A stretch of DNA of 64,000 nucleotides from Paraburkholderia sp. CNPSo 3272 (GCF_024206495.1 NZ_JAMBPQ010000017.1:1-64000), one strand, 5' to 3'; counted from the first letter of the stretch, positions 1 to 10,724 are shown. The notes: generated by a model from the sequence alone, not told the origin. Program-made: numbers and translations.

Positions 1-143
1 ACCAGCCGGCGAATCTGCCGGGTCGTCAGCCCGAGCCGCTGCGCTGCGCGCAGCGGCTTGAGCCGTGCGTCCACCACGTCCTGAATGAGCTTCAATCTGT
101 CCAGCTCGCGCATCGTCATTGTTATCCGTTCTGTTGCCGCCAT
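1..143 (-). CDS. ISNCY-like transposase, N-terminal fragment (runs off window)
   Basis: Partial reading frame continuing past base 1. The visible 47 residues start at ATG 143 (internal ATGs at 119 and 113 are alternatives) and contain MRELDRLKLIQDVVDARLKP followed by RAAQRLGLTTRQIRRL. That is a helix-turn-helix of the kind that opens ISNCY/IS1202-type transposases, where it binds the element ends. The catalytic core lies outside the window, so intactness cannot be judged. The family call is by recognition of the N-terminal pattern only. Confidence 0.7.
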   Translation of the reverse strand, partial: MAATERITMTMRELDRLKLIQDVVDARLKPLRAAQRLGLTTRQIRRL

Positions 144-240
144 TAAAGCTCCCAAACACTGGATTCCCAGCGATCTGTTAGCTTACGATCGTCCAAAAAG
201 CGGACATCTGAACTTGGCTAAAAGCGGACACTACAACTTA
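1..240 (-). mobile_element. End of an ISNCY-like insertion sequence
   Basis: Beyond the transposase start, an 11-base motif AAAAGCGGACA occurs twice as a direct repeat, at 196-206 and 220-230 (24-base period). On the minus strand this reads TGTCCGCTTTT, a pattern I associate with subterminal repeats of these elements. The exact outer boundary and any target duplication cannot be fixed from one end; about 235-240 is a guess. Confidence 0.5.
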
Positions 241-345
241 GCCCGTACATGGAAAAAGTGCGATAATTTATGTTATGTAAAATTAAATAACCATCCGGGC
301 ACACCTCCTGCGCTCCCAGCCCGTGCCGGCTCACAGGAGGAACCC

Positions 346-786
346 ATGACGTCCGCCCCCACATCCGGGCAACCCACCGGCGCCGGCTCGCACCCCGAGC
401 CGACGCGCGCGCAGCGCGTCGCCGGCTGGCTCGGTCTGTGCGCGGTGCCGCTCATCTGGCTGCTGCATCTGGCGCTAGGCGTCACGCTCGTTTCCACGGC
501 CTGCGCCGACGCCGTCACGCAGGACCCGATGCCAGGCTGGCACGGCACCCAGTGGATCCTCGGCATCGCCTCGGTCTGCGCGCTCGTGCTCGCGCTCGCC
601 ATTACCTACGCGGCCGGCCGCGCCTGGCGCAAGATTGCCTACGTCGCGCACGACAAGCACGACGCCATGCGCTTCGTCGCATGGTGCGGCGCGACGGCTT
701 CCGTGGCCTTCACCTTCGGTCTCGCTTTTTCGATCTGCATACTGATCGCGGTACCGATCGAGCGCCTCTGCACGGCCTTCGACTAG
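346..786 (+). CDS. Small integral membrane protein, unknown function
   Basis: 146 residues. The ATG at 346 is chosen because CAGGAGG (334-340) sits at normal spacing; the frame is open upstream but lacks a good ribosome site. After a Thr/Pro-rich N-terminus of about 27 residues there are three hydrophobic helices, roughly residues 28-55 (containing WLLHLALGV), 66-88 and 105-135, with an Arg/Lys/His-rich loop between helices 2 and 3. Small three-helix proteins of this look occur near respiratory oxidases, but nothing here shows such a context. It stands alone beside the IS end. Function unknown. Confidence 0.75.
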   Translation: MTSAPTSGQPTGAGSHPEPTRAQRVAGWLGLCAVPLIWLLHLALGVTLVSTACADAVTQDPMPGWHGTQWILGIASVCALVLALAITYAAGRAWRKIAYVAHDKHDAMRFVAWCGATASVAFTFGLAFSICILIAVPIERLCTAFD

Positions 787-975
787 GCATCGCGATCTCC
801 GCGTTGCAAACGCCACCAAACAGCCGGAATGCGCCGGCATAGCACGACGCTTTCGTTTTGGGCTGCAGACGATAACTTCAAGCCAACCATTGCTCGACAC
901 ACCCGCCGAAGCGCGAAATCCACCGCCGTCGCATGTCGGAAGTCCAGCCGTATTTAACACAACGTAGTCTGAGGA

Positions 976-2619
<1,644 letters not shown>

Positions 2620-2780
2620 AAGCTTCTCCCGAATGTATGAAACCACTCGCGCGGCGACTATGTCGCTGGCGCGAAAACATTTTTGGGGAAAGCTTAGTTG
2701 TCCACTTTGGCTGGAGTCCGGTATGCAGGTATGGAAGGCGCATCATAACAACGAGCGATGGCCGGCACAAGCCGTACGCT

Positions 2781-3818
2781 CTAAAAGCGGTCGATCATGC
2801 CGAACTGCACGCCGCGCACGGGCGCGCCTGGCCAGGACGGCGGCAGGCCGGTGACGTTCACGCCGCGCAGCGTAAAGGTCGCCTCAGCACGATTGCGCAG
2901 CCACCCTGCGCTCGCGTAGAGCAGCACGTGCTTCGAGAGGTCGTACTCGCACGCGGCGCTGAACTGGTCGGCGTCGTTGTCGGCGCCCGAGAGGTCGTGC
3001 ACCCACGCGTAACCGAGCGAAGCGCGAAACCGCGAGGTGATCGCATAGCGCGCCGAGACCGACACGCCGTTGTTGTGGTTGCGCGGCGTGCCGCCATCGC
3101 CGTTGAAGTACGCGAGATATCCGCTCACCGGCCCGAGCACGTACGACATGCCGCCCAGGTTGGCTCGCAGCGCGCCATCGCCGTTTTGCTGTTGATGCGC
3201 ATAGGCAATGCGAAACGGTCCGCGCCGCCACTCGACGGTTTCGATGTTGCCGGCCAGCCCGTTGCTGCCCGTGGACGGATCGCGCAGCGAGGCCATCAGC
3301 GTGGTCGAGAAGCCGTAGATGTCGGGTGACAGATACGTGATGGCATTGCTTTCGTATGGCGTGATCTTCGAAAGATTGTTGAGGCCCGAAGCGATGGTGC
3401 CCGCGCCGAACGCGTCGAGCTGTCCCTTGAACGGAATATAGATCGGCGAGTATTGCCGCCCCACGCGCACCGTGCCCCACTGCGTGCCGAGTCCTATCCA
3501 AGCCTGGCGGTTGAAGATCGTGTTCGCGACGGCAAAGGTGCCGTCGTTGGAGCCGAAGCCGTTTTCCAGCTCGAACAATATCTTGATGCCGTCGCCGATA
3601 TCCTCCACGCCGCGCAACCCGAAGCGCGAGCCGCGATACGCGCCCGAGTCCATGCGCGCGACCCATCCGGCGCCCGGATTCGTCACCTCGATGCTCGTAT
3701 CGAGCGCCCCGTACAGCGTGACCGAGCTTTGCGCGTGCGCGCTTATCGTGTGCAACGTGGCGAAGGTTGCCGCAGACAACACCGCCCAGGCGCGCGCCGC
3801 GCGCAATGTTCGACTCAT
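2781..3818 (-). CDS. Outer-membrane general porin
   Basis: 345 residues from ATG 3818 (MSRTLRAARAW), giving a standard signal peptide ending ISAHA before QSSVTLYGALD. This is the betaproteobacterial trimeric porin signature at the mature N-terminus. The protein ends in RF, the aromatic C-terminus needed for outer-membrane insertion, and the GLRGVEDIGDG segment is typical of the family. The open frame continues upstream to 3983, but that stretch has no signal-like character. It lies 139 bases downstream of the PQQ dehydrogenase gene on the same strand, so it may carry substrate for that enzyme. Confidence 0.93.
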   Translation of the reverse strand: MSRTLRAARAWAVLSAATFATLHTISAHAQSSVTLYGALDTSIEVTNPGAGWVARMDSGAYRGSRFGLRGVEDIGDGIKILFELENGFGSNDGTFAVANTIFNRQAWIGLGTQWGTVRVGRQYSPIYIPFKGQLDAFGAGTIASGLNNLSKITPYESNAITYLSPDIYGFSTTLMASLRDPSTGSNGLAGNIETVEWRRGPFRIAYAHQQQNGDGALRANLGGMSYVLGPVSGYLAYFNGDGGTPRNHNNGVSVSARYAITSRFRASLGYAWVHDLSGADNDADQFSAACEYDLSKHVLLYASAGWLRNRAEATFTLRGVNVTGLPPSWPGAPVRGVQFGMIDRF

Positions 3819-3957
3819 GTGGGAAAAGCGGGTGAGGCGCACGATAGGTGCGTCGCATGCTGCATGAGGGGCGGCGGGCGCCGTGCTTGTCGCCTGCCCC
3901 CGCGTGGAAAATCCGCAAGCAGCGGCCGCCCGGTGCACCCGGGCGGCGGCGCGTTGC

Positions 3958-6489
3958 TTATTGCTTCGGCAGCGCGTAGGCAATCACGTAGTCGCCGAGC
4001 TTCGTGCCGAACGAGCCGTGTCCGCCTGCCGCGATCACGACGAACTGGCGGCCGTTCACCGCGTAGGTCATCGGCGTGGCCTGGCCGCCCGCGGGCAGCC
4101 GCGCTTGCCAAAGCCGGTTGCCGTTGTTCACGTCGAAGGCGCGCAGGTAGTTGTCTGCCGTCGCGCCGATGAAGATCACCCCGCCCGCCGTCACCATCGG
4201 GCCGCCCAGCATCGGCATGCCCGTGCGGAAGGCCACCGGAATCGGCGAGCTGTCGCGCGTCGTGCCGATGCGCTTTTTCCAGACGATCTGGTTGGTCTTC
4301 AGGTCGACGACGGAGATATAACCCCACGCCGGCTGCTTGCAGGGCAGCCCGATCGGCGACATGAACGGGTTGAGCGTCACGCCGTAAGGCACGCCGTATT
4401 GCGGCTGGATGCCCGCCTCCGTGCCGCTGCCCTTCGCGCCCGGCTGCGGCTCGAGCGGATTGCCCGGCCCGCGTGGAATGAGCCGCGAGACGAACGGCAG
4501 CGCGATGGGGTTCGCCACGGCGATCTGCCGGTCGGTGTCGATGGCGAGGCCGCCCCACTCGAACATGCCGAGGTTGCCCGGGAAAATGAGCGAGCCTTGC
4601 AGCGAAGGCGGCGTGAAGGTGCCTTCATAGCGCAACTGATGGAACATCACGCGGCAGATGAGCTGGTCGTACATCGTGGCGCCCCACATGTCGGCGTCGG
4701 TGAGATTCTTCGACGGGCGGAACGTGAGTGCCGAAAACGGCTGCGTAGCCGAGACGTGGTCGCCGGGCGCCGCGCCCTGCGGCACCGGCATTTCGGGCGC
4801 GGGCACGACGAGTTCGCCCGTGCGGCGGTCGAACACGAACAGGTTGCCCGTCTTCGCAGGTGCGTAGACCACCGGCACGGTCTTGCCGTCCTTGTCGGTG
4901 ATGTCGGCGAGCGTGGGCTGCGAGGGCTGATCCATGTCCCACAGGTCGTGGTGCACCGTCTGGTAGAACCAGGCGAGCTTGCCGGTCGACGCGTGCAGCG
5001 CGAGCAGGCCCGTTGCGTAACGTTCGAGGTCGGGCGTGCGGTCGCCGCCCCAGATGTCCGGCGTTTTCACGCCCATCGGCAAATAGACGATGTCGAGCTT
5101 CGCATCGTAGGCGGCCGGCGCCCACGAGTTCGGCGAATTCCAAACGTAGTGCTCGCCTGGGCCCGGAATCTTGTTCGGATCTGCCGCGCCCGGGTCGAAC
5201 GCCCATAGCAGTTTGCCCGTGCGCACGTCGAAGCCGCGAATCACGCCCGAGGGCTCGCGCGTCGAGAAGTTGTCTTCCACGGCGCCTGCCACGACGATCA
5301 CCTTGTTCGTGACGATCGGCGGCGAGGTGGGCTCGTACATGCCCGGCGTCGTGACCGGCATGGCGTGCTGCAGGTCGAGGTCGCCGTTGTTGCCGAAGCC
5401 CGCGCAGCGCTCGCCCGTCAGCGCATCGAGTGCATAGAGGTGGCCGTCGTTCACGGGCAGCAGGATGCGGCGCATGCAGGTGCCGTTAGCGGCGGCAGGC
5501 GTTGCTGCGGCCGCCGGTGCGCTCGCGGGCGCGGCGGCTTGCGTTGCCGACGGGGGATTACTGGCAGGCGCCGCCGCTTCGGTTCCGGAAGCCGCCGCAG
5601 CGTCCGATGCGGCCGCGGGCGTCGTCGCCGTCGCTCCCAGGTCCGCCGCCGCGGCGTTCACGGACGCCGCCGAAAGATCCACGAACGACACGCCCCGGCA
5701 GGTCACGTGCTGGAACGAGGGATCGGCCTGAAGCTTCGGATCGAACTTCCATTTGAGCTCACCCGTTTGCGCGTCGAGCGCGAACAGGATCTGGTGCGGC
5801 GAGCACAGGTAAAGCAGATCGCCGATCTTGATCGGCGTGACTTCGTTGGTGATCTCCACCGGATCGTTCGGGCCTTTCGTGTCGCCGGTGCGGAAGGTCC
5901 AGGCCACCTGCAGGTTATGCACGTTATCGGGCGTGATCTGCTGCAGCGGCGAATAGCGCGTGCCTTGCTGGTCGCGTCCATAAGCGGGCCACTCGGATGG
6001 CTCGATGCCGTCGACGTTCGGCGCAGGCGTGGCCCTCACCGCCGCGAGCGAGCCGTTGATCTGCTGCGGGTCGTTGAAATGCGCATACACGAGCACACCG
6101 CCCCATACGAGCAGACCGACCACGAGCGCAAGCACGCCGAACTGGCGCGGGCGCTCCAGGCGCCAGGTCATGAGCAGGAGCAGCCAGATGCCGAACACCA
6201 CCAGCACGCCCGAGCGCGGCACGAGCGCCCAGAAGTCCGGCCCCGACTCCCACAGGCCCCAGATCGCCGTACCGATCAGCACGATCGCATAGAGCACGAA
6301 CGCCGAGGGGCTCGCGCGCCACAGCAGCCACGCGAAGACGAGCAGCAGCACGCCCGTCACGACGTAATACGGCGAACCGCCGAGCGAAATGAGCCACGCG
6401 CCGCCAGCCAGCAGATACACCGCCGTGAGCAAGGTGAACAGCACGGAGATGACTCCGATGAAGCCCAGCGGTTTCGATAGTCTGGCCAT
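3958..6489 (-). CDS. Membrane-bound PQQ-dependent dehydrogenase, glucose/quinate/shikimate family
   Basis: 843 residues from ATG 6489 (MARLSKP); the frame is open far upstream, but this start gives the family N-terminus. Residues 1-135 hold about five membrane helices. The rest is the periplasmic eight-bladed propeller with repeated W motifs (PAYGRDQQGTRYSPL, LYLCSPHQILFALDAQTG, NSPNSWAPAAYD). It oxidises a polyol or sugar in the periplasm and passes electrons to ubiquinone. Length exceeds the usual ~800 because of an Ala/Pro/Ser-rich insert at residues 277-336. Glucose (Gcd) and quinate/shikimate (QuiA) enzymes cannot be separated by eye. The flanking porins resemble the quiX-quiA arrangement, which leans towards quinate, but this is inference. 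Confidence 0.92.
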   Translation of the reverse strand: MARLSKPLGFIGVISVLFTLLTAVYLLAGGAWLISLGGSPYYVVTGVLLLVFAWLLWRASPSAFVLYAIVLIGTAIWGLWESGPDFWALVPRSGVLVVFGIWLLLLMTWRLERPRQFGVLALVVGLLVWGGVLVYAHFNDPQQINGSLAAVRATPAPNVDGIEPSEWPAYGRDQQGTRYSPLQQITPDNVHNLQVAWTFRTGDTKGPNDPVEITNEVTPIKIGDLLYLCSPHQILFALDAQTGELKWKFDPKLQADPSFQHVTCRGVSFVDLSAASVNAAAADLGATATTPAAASDAAAASGTEAAAPASNPPSATQAAAPASAPAAAATPAAANGTCMRRILLPVNDGHLYALDALTGERCAGFGNNGDLDLQHAMPVTTPGMYEPTSPPIVTNKVIVVAGAVEDNFSTREPSGVIRGFDVRTGKLLWAFDPGAADPNKIPGPGEHYVWNSPNSWAPAAYDAKLDIVYLPMGVKTPDIWGGDRTPDLERYATGLLALHASTGKLAWFYQTVHHDLWDMDQPSQPTLADITDKDGKTVPVVYAPAKTGNLFVFDRRTGELVVPAPEMPVPQGAAPGDHVSATQPFSALTFRPSKNLTDADMWGATMYDQLICRVMFHQLRYEGTFTPPSLQGSLIFPGNLGMFEWGGLAIDTDRQIAVANPIALPFVSRLIPRGPGNPLEPQPGAKGSGTEAGIQPQYGVPYGVTLNPFMSPIGLPCKQPAWGYISVVDLKTNQIVWKKRIGTTRDSSPIPVAFRTGMPMLGGPMVTAGGVIFIGATADNYLRAFDVNNGNRLWQARLPAGGQATPMTYAVNGRQFVVIAAGGHGSFGTKLGDYVIAYALPKQ

Positions 6490-6542
6490 GATCTCAACCT
6501 TCCTCGAAGAATGTCGTCTGCAATGGCGGAAAAAGCGTGGCG

Positions 6543-7646
6543 TCAGAACACGTGCATCATCCCGACGTAGGCGCCCGTTTGCGATTGGCCGGCCAGGGGG
6601 CTGGTCGGCGTGCTCGAGTCGCGCGGCGTCGCGAAGACCGAGAACGTGCCGTTCTTGCTGTTGTCGACATACGCGACCGTGCCATACAGGAATGTGCGCG
6701 CACTGAGGTTGTACGTCGCGCCGAGCGCGTAGAGCATGGCGTGGCTCGCGGGGTCGTGCGAGGCGTCGCCGCCGCCCTCGCCTACATGAATATAGAAACC
6801 CGCTGCGGTCACCGCCCACTTCGGGGTGGCCTGCCAGGTCGCGCCCAGCCAGTAGTGGTCGGCGGTATCGGAAACGCCCGGTGGCGAATCGGGTGCCGAG
6901 TAATGCGTGTACGCAGCCTGGATCTTGAACTTCTGCACGCGCAGATTGCCGCCCACGAAGTATTCGCGCGAGGCCGTGAAGATGTTGGAAAAGCGCCCGC
7001 TCGAATCGCGCAGTTCGTCGTAGATGCCGCGCAGGTCGAACAGCGGCGAGTGATACGAGAGCATGATGCCGTCCGAGCGGCCGAACTCGCCTTCGGCGCC
7101 GGCGTTGAAGTTGCCTGGCTGGTTGCCGAACGAATACTGGCCCTGCACGTCGAGGCCGTTCCACACCGGGCTGTGATATTCGACGTTGTTGCTCGTCTGC
7201 TGCCAGTTGCGCCCACGCACGAGGGAAGCCGACGACACCGCCTGCTGCACGAACGGATCGAATGCCCACACGCCGTCGCTGTCGATGAAGAGATTACGGC
7301 CGGCTTGCAGTTGCCCCCATGTGTCGTTCTTCAAACCCACATACGCGCGCCGCGACCAGAGCCGGCCGCCGCCCGTGGTGCCGTTCATGATCTGCACGGC
7401 GGTCTCGAGGTTGAAGATCGCGGCGCTGCCGCCGCCCAGGTCCTCAGTGCCCTTGAGGCCGAACATGCTGGTGCCCCAGTCGCCGCCTTCGGCGCTCCAG
7501 CGGCTCGAACTGCCGCCGTTGCCGTTCGCGATGTGATTGAGGTATTCGATGCCGCCATCCACGCGGCCATACATCGTGACGCTCGATTGTGCGCTCGCGG
7601 CCGAACTGACGGCGAGCAGCACCACTGCGCCCAGAGTCGTTTTCAC
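6543..7646 (-). CDS. Outer-membrane general porin (GTG start)
   Basis: 367 residues. A GTG at 7646 is taken as start because GAGGGAG lies just upstream and the product then begins MKTTLGAVVLLAVSSAASA, a clean signal peptide, followed by QSSVTMYGRVDGG. It ends with HVF, an aromatic C-terminus. The loop segment GLKGTEDLGGG is typical of Burkholderia porins. Its stop is only 53 bases before the PQQ dehydrogenase start, so the two are probably cotranscribed as porin, dehydrogenase, then a second porin. Substrate is unknown. Confidence 0.93.
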   Translation of the reverse strand: MKTTLGAVVLLAVSSAASAQSSVTMYGRVDGGIEYLNHIANGNGGSSSRWSAEGGDWGTSMFGLKGTEDLGGGSAAIFNLETAVQIMNGTTGGGRLWSRRAYVGLKNDTWGQLQAGRNLFIDSDGVWAFDPFVQQAVSSASLVRGRNWQQTSNNVEYHSPVWNGLDVQGQYSFGNQPGNFNAGAEGEFGRSDGIMLSYHSPLFDLRGIYDELRDSSGRFSNIFTASREYFVGGNLRVQKFKIQAAYTHYSAPDSPPGVSDTADHYWLGATWQATPKWAVTAAGFYIHVGEGGGDASHDPASHAMLYALGATYNLSARTFLYGTVAYVDNSKNGTFSVFATPRDSSTPTSPLAGQSQTGAYVGMMHVF

Positions 7647-8047
7647 GTTGGCTCCCTCGTGGAGTCTTCTTGCTTGATCCGGTCCATGCCGGGGCGGATA
7701 ACGTGGTTGAACGTGCGGACCGGCCAGCGCGCCTGCTCTCATGCCGGCCACATCGCGCACCAAAAAGCATACCGCGTGGTGAAGAAAGCCGTATTTTGGC
7801 TGGACGGCGAATGACGTACAGTTGCACGCGCGCGACGGCGCCGTTCGCGATTAGCATTTTGCATGCCGCGCCGCACCACGCACGGCGCATCGGGGGGCGA
7901 AAGCGCTGCCAGGCCGCACGCGAACGCCGCGTTGATCCGCGCGCATCACAACGCGACGCTTTCGACCCTCGGCAGCTTCGGCCCGAAGATCAGCGCGGGG
8001 CGTACCGGCGAAATCGCGTTCGAGCCAGCGGCGTAAGGTGACTGACG
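7647..8047. other. Intergenic region upstream of the porin-dehydrogenase operon
   Basis: About 400 bases with no convincing gene. An open plus-strand frame at 7670-8041 has no ribosome site and non-protein-like composition. It should contain the promoter for the porin/PQQ dehydrogenase operon. A loose dyad is visible: ATAC at 7769-7772 and GTAT at 7791-7794, flanked by CCAAAA and TTTTGG. I could not assign a promoter with confidence. Confidence 0.4.
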
Positions 8048-8770
8048 TTAGCGCGCGTCGTGCCGCGGATCGGCCCTTGCGGCGTCGCCACGCTGGGCAG
8101 GTTGCGGCTGAGCCGAGCGCACAGCGTGAAAAACCGGCAAACGCCAGCCGAAGTAGAGCGCGGCCAGCCGCAGCGCCACGCAGGAAATCACGGCCACCCA
8201 GGGGGTCCAGAACGTCGACCAGCCCGCGTACGTGAGCCCCACCTGCACGGCGGCCCCTAGCAGCGCCGCCGACGCATAGATCTCGCGCTCAAGAATGGCG
8301 GGCACGCGCGAGAGCAGCACGTCGCGCATCACGCCGCCGCCCACCGCGCTCACGATGCCGAGGATGATGGCCGGCTCGGCACTCTGGCTGTACGCAAGCG
8401 CCTTCTGCGCGCCCGCTACCGCAAAGAGCCCTAGCCCGATCGCATCGAACAACAGCACGGGGTGACGCAGCCGCCGCACCTGCGGATACGCGGCAATGGT
8501 CAGCCCCGTAGCCAGCAGCGTGACCGCGAGGTAGGCCCAGTTCGCGAGCCCCGCGGGCGGCACCGCGCCGATGCAAAGATCGCGGATGATGCCGCCGCCG
8601 CATGCCACCATGAAGCTCACGACGACGATGCCGAACAGATCGAGCCGCCGTTGCCGCGCGGCCACGGCGCCGGATATCGCGAAGGCGAACGTGCCGATCA
8701 GGTCGAGTGCCGTATAGGCCGTGTGAGCGTTGAGATGCGCGCCCACGTGCGCGCCGAGTGCCACGCTCAC
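8048..8770 (-). CDS. TRIC/UPF0126-type membrane protein (YicG-like)
   Basis: 240 residues from GTG 8770, whose GTGA overlaps the stop of the upstream amidohydrolase gene, arguing for translational coupling. The second GTG at 8764 is an alternative. It has two copies of a three-helix unit, each with the family glycine motif: ACGGGIIRDLCIG in the first, AVGGGVMRDVLL in the second, with about seven hydrophobic helices in total. Proteins of this family are trimeric cation channels in structural studies of prokaryotic homologues; the physiological role in bacteria is unclear. The C-terminal ~25 residues are Arg/Asp/Ala-rich and probably disordered. Its place in an amidohydrolase operon is unexplained. 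Confidence 0.88.
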   Translation of the reverse strand: MSVALGAHVGAHLNAHTAYTALDLIGTFAFAISGAVAARQRRLDLFGIVVVSFMVACGGGIIRDLCIGAVPPAGLANWAYLAVTLLATGLTIAAYPQVRRLRHPVLLFDAIGLGLFAVAGAQKALAYSQSAEPAIILGIVSAVGGGVMRDVLLSRVPAILEREIYASAALLGAAVQVGLTYAGWSTFWTPWVAVISCVALRLAALYFGWRLPVFHAVRSAQPQPAQRGDAARADPRHDAR

Positions 8771-10035
8771 GCCGCCTCGCTTTCGTGGCCGAGCCACGCG
8801 GCGGCCGCGCACAGCATCGCTTCGAGGCCGGTGCGCAATGTGGGGTCGAGCACGGGCGCGAACTTCGGCGAGTGGTTGCTCGGGATTTCGTTGAGCTTCT
8901 TCGCCGCTTCGGCTTGCGCGTAGATCTCGGGGTCCGTGCCGCCCACGAACCAGAACGCGTACGGCACGCCCCATTCGCGGCCGAATACGCTGAAGTCCTC
9001 GCTGGCGGCGGCCGGCTGCGTTTCGTAGGCTCGCGCGCCGAACCATGCTTCGAAGGCCTTGCGCAGCCGCGCCGTGGTGGCGTCGTCGTTGACCGTGAGC
9101 GGGTAGCTCGACAGCGTCGTGAATTCCGGCTCGCGCGGCGCATTGGAGGCGGCACATTCGGCGCAACAGATGCGGCGGATCGCGCCCAGCATGTACTCGC
9201 GCACGTCGTCGTCGAAGGTGCGCATGTTGAGCTTGAGCGTGGCGTCGTCGGGGATGATGTTTTCCTTCGTGCCCGCCTGCAGCGAGCCCACCGTGAGCAC
9301 GGCGGACTCGCGCGGCGAGATTTCGCGCGAGACGATCGTCTGCAGGCGCAGCGTGGTGGAAGCCGCCATGATCACCGGGTCGATCGAGGTCTGCGGCTGC
9401 GAGCCGTGCGAACCGCGGCCGAACAGCTTCACCTTGAGGCTGTCACCGGCCGAGAGGATCGTGCCGCTGCGATAGCCCACGGTGCCAGCCGGGCCCACCA
9501 TCACGTGCTGGCCGAGAATCACGTCGGGCTTCGGAAAGCGCTCGATCATGCCGTCGTCCATCATGCTGCGCGCGCCGCGTCCCACTTCCTCGCCGGGCTG
9601 GAACACGGCAAGCAGCGTGCCGCTCCATGCGTCGCGATGCGCCGCCATCAACTGCGCCACGCCAAGGAGCCATGTGACGTGCAGGTCGTGCCCGCACGAG
9701 TGGGCCACGCCCACCTGCACGCCCTCCTCGTCTTCGGCGGTCACGGTGCTCGCATACGGCAGGCCCGTGGCCTCGGCCATGGGCAGCGCGTCCATGTCGG
9801 CGCGCAGCATCACGACCGGACCCTCGCCGTTGCGCAGCAGGGCCACGACGCCCGTCACGCCCACTTCGCTTGAGACTTCGTAACCGAGCTTTTCCATGCG
9901 CTGAGCCACGAGCGCCGCCGTACGGAACTCCTGCATCGAGAGTTCAGGATGCTGATGCAGATCCTTGTAGAGCGCTTCGAGTTCGGGCAGCAGCGCGCCG
10001 ATGGCGGGGGCCGCGGTTTCTACCAGATTCGGCAT
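8767..10035 (-). CDS. M20 family amidohydrolase (hippurate hydrolase-like)
   Basis: 422 residues from ATG 10035 with AGGAG at ideal spacing (ATGs further upstream lack this). Family motifs in order: DLHQHPELSMQE, RADMDALPM, HSCGHDLH (metal ligands), FQPGEEVGRGA with the catalytic Glu, and HGSQPQTSIDP in the lid domain. Enzymes of this family hydrolyse N-acyl amino acids, aminobenzoyl-glutamate or indole-acetyl conjugates; the substrate here is not determined. The gene follows a MarR regulator by 54 bases and overlaps the TRIC-type gene by 4. An aromatic acyl-amino acid such as hippurate would fit the benzoate genes nearby, but this is only suggestive. Confidence 0.93.
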   Translation of the reverse strand: MPNLVETAAPAIGALLPELEALYKDLHQHPELSMQEFRTAALVAQRMEKLGYEVSSEVGVTGVVALLRNGEGPVVMLRADMDALPMAEATGLPYASTVTAEDEEGVQVGVAHSCGHDLHVTWLLGVAQLMAAHRDAWSGTLLAVFQPGEEVGRGARSMMDDGMIERFPKPDVILGQHVMVGPAGTVGYRSGTILSAGDSLKVKLFGRGSHGSQPQTSIDPVIMAASTTLRLQTIVSREISPRESAVLTVGSLQAGTKENIIPDDATLKLNMRTFDDDVREYMLGAIRRICCAECAASNAPREPEFTTLSSYPLTVNDDATTARLRKAFEAWFGARAYETQPAAASEDFSVFGREWGVPYAFWFVGGTDPEIYAQAEAAKKLNEIPSNHSPKFAPVLDPTLRTGLEAMLCAAAAWLGHESEAA

Positions 10036-10089
10036 GGACGACTCCTTCATGCGTTTCATTGTGCAATGTGCGGCCTGCGCGCCGCGATC

Positions 10090-10518
10090 TCAAACACCGT
10101 CGAGCAGGCTCTGCGCAAGCTTGGCGAGCAACTGGTCGAGCGTCTTGCGCTCGTGTTCGGTGAGGACGGCCGCGAGTTCGGCTTCGAGCTTCGAGCCGGC
10201 TTTCTCCGAGGCATTCGCCACCTTTGCGCCCTCGGGCGTGACGCGCAGCACGACGCTGCGCCGGTCCTGCGCATGCGTGCCGCGGCCAATAAGGCCACGC
10301 GATTCGAGTTCGCCGAGCGTTTTGGAAAGCAACGTTTTTTCGATGAGCGCGCGCTGCGATACCGCCTTGGGCGTAATGCCCGGCTCGGCGCGGATGATGC
10401 GCAGCACGCGCATGGCACGCACGTCGAGATCCCAGCGCTCGCGGTAGACCGCGTTGGCGCGATCCATCAGCAGCGCGCTCGTTTGATCGAGCCTGAAGGT
10501 CAGGAAATCCGAATACAA
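10090..10518 (-). CDS. MarR family transcriptional regulator
   Basis: 142 residues, normal length for the family. A winged helix-turn-helix spans about residues 30-100 (RVLRIIRAEPGITPKAVSQR, then LGELESRGLIGR and the wing DRRSVVLRVTPEG). The C-terminal helix probably dimerises. It is the first gene of a three-gene minus-strand operon with the amidohydrolase and TRIC-type protein. A perfect 19-base palindrome lies 46 bases upstream of its start, which suggests autoregulation. MarR proteins commonly sense phenolic or aromatic acids; the ligand here is unknown. Confidence 0.92.
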   Translation of the reverse strand: MYSDFLTFRLDQTSALLMDRANAVYRERWDLDVRAMRVLRIIRAEPGITPKAVSQRALIEKTLLSKTLGELESRGLIGRGTHAQDRRSVVLRVTPEGAKVANASEKAGSKLEAELAAVLTEHERKTLDQLLAKLAQSLLDGV

Positions 10519-10563
10519 ATGCGTGCTCCCATCCGTGCGCTAGCTGGACGCAGTATAGTCAAG

Positions 10564-10582
10564 TAGTTGAAAATTTCAACTA
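10564..10582. promoter_or_regulatory. Perfect palindrome, probable MarR operator
   Basis: Half-sites TAGTTGAAA (10564-10572) and TTTCAACTA (10574-10582) are exact reverse complements around a single central A. The spacing and AT-rich character fit a MarR dimer site. It sits 46 bases upstream of the marR-type start, in the position of a promoter. Binding is inferred. Confidence 0.7.
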
Positions 10583-10682
10583 TCTGGATCAGGGAAACAC
10601 GATGAGCGGGTGCAGGGATGCAGATGTGACAACGCGGCGGAGCCCCGTTCTAGAGGGAGCCCGCCGCGCAGGAGGAAACGTC

Positions 10683-10705
10683 CGGCGGGGACAGGTGCCC
10701 CGCCG
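10683..10705 (-). terminator. Hairpin downstream of porin gene
   Basis: Eight-base GC stem CGGCGGGG (10683-10690) and CCCCGCCG (10698-10705) with a seven-base loop, 20 bases after the porin stop. The T-run after it on the minus strand is poor, so it may be a weak terminator or an mRNA-end stabiliser. Confidence 0.5.
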
Positions 10706-10724
10706 AAGTCATCGCCGAATCGAC

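Noticed and set aside
6537..7814. Long plus-strand frame opposite the porin gene
   Set aside because: Antisense to a clear porin; composition and lack of ribosome site show it is a shadow.
7670..8041. Plus-strand open frame between porin and TRIC-type gene
   Set aside because: Non-protein-like Arg/Ala content and no start signal; kept as intergenic.
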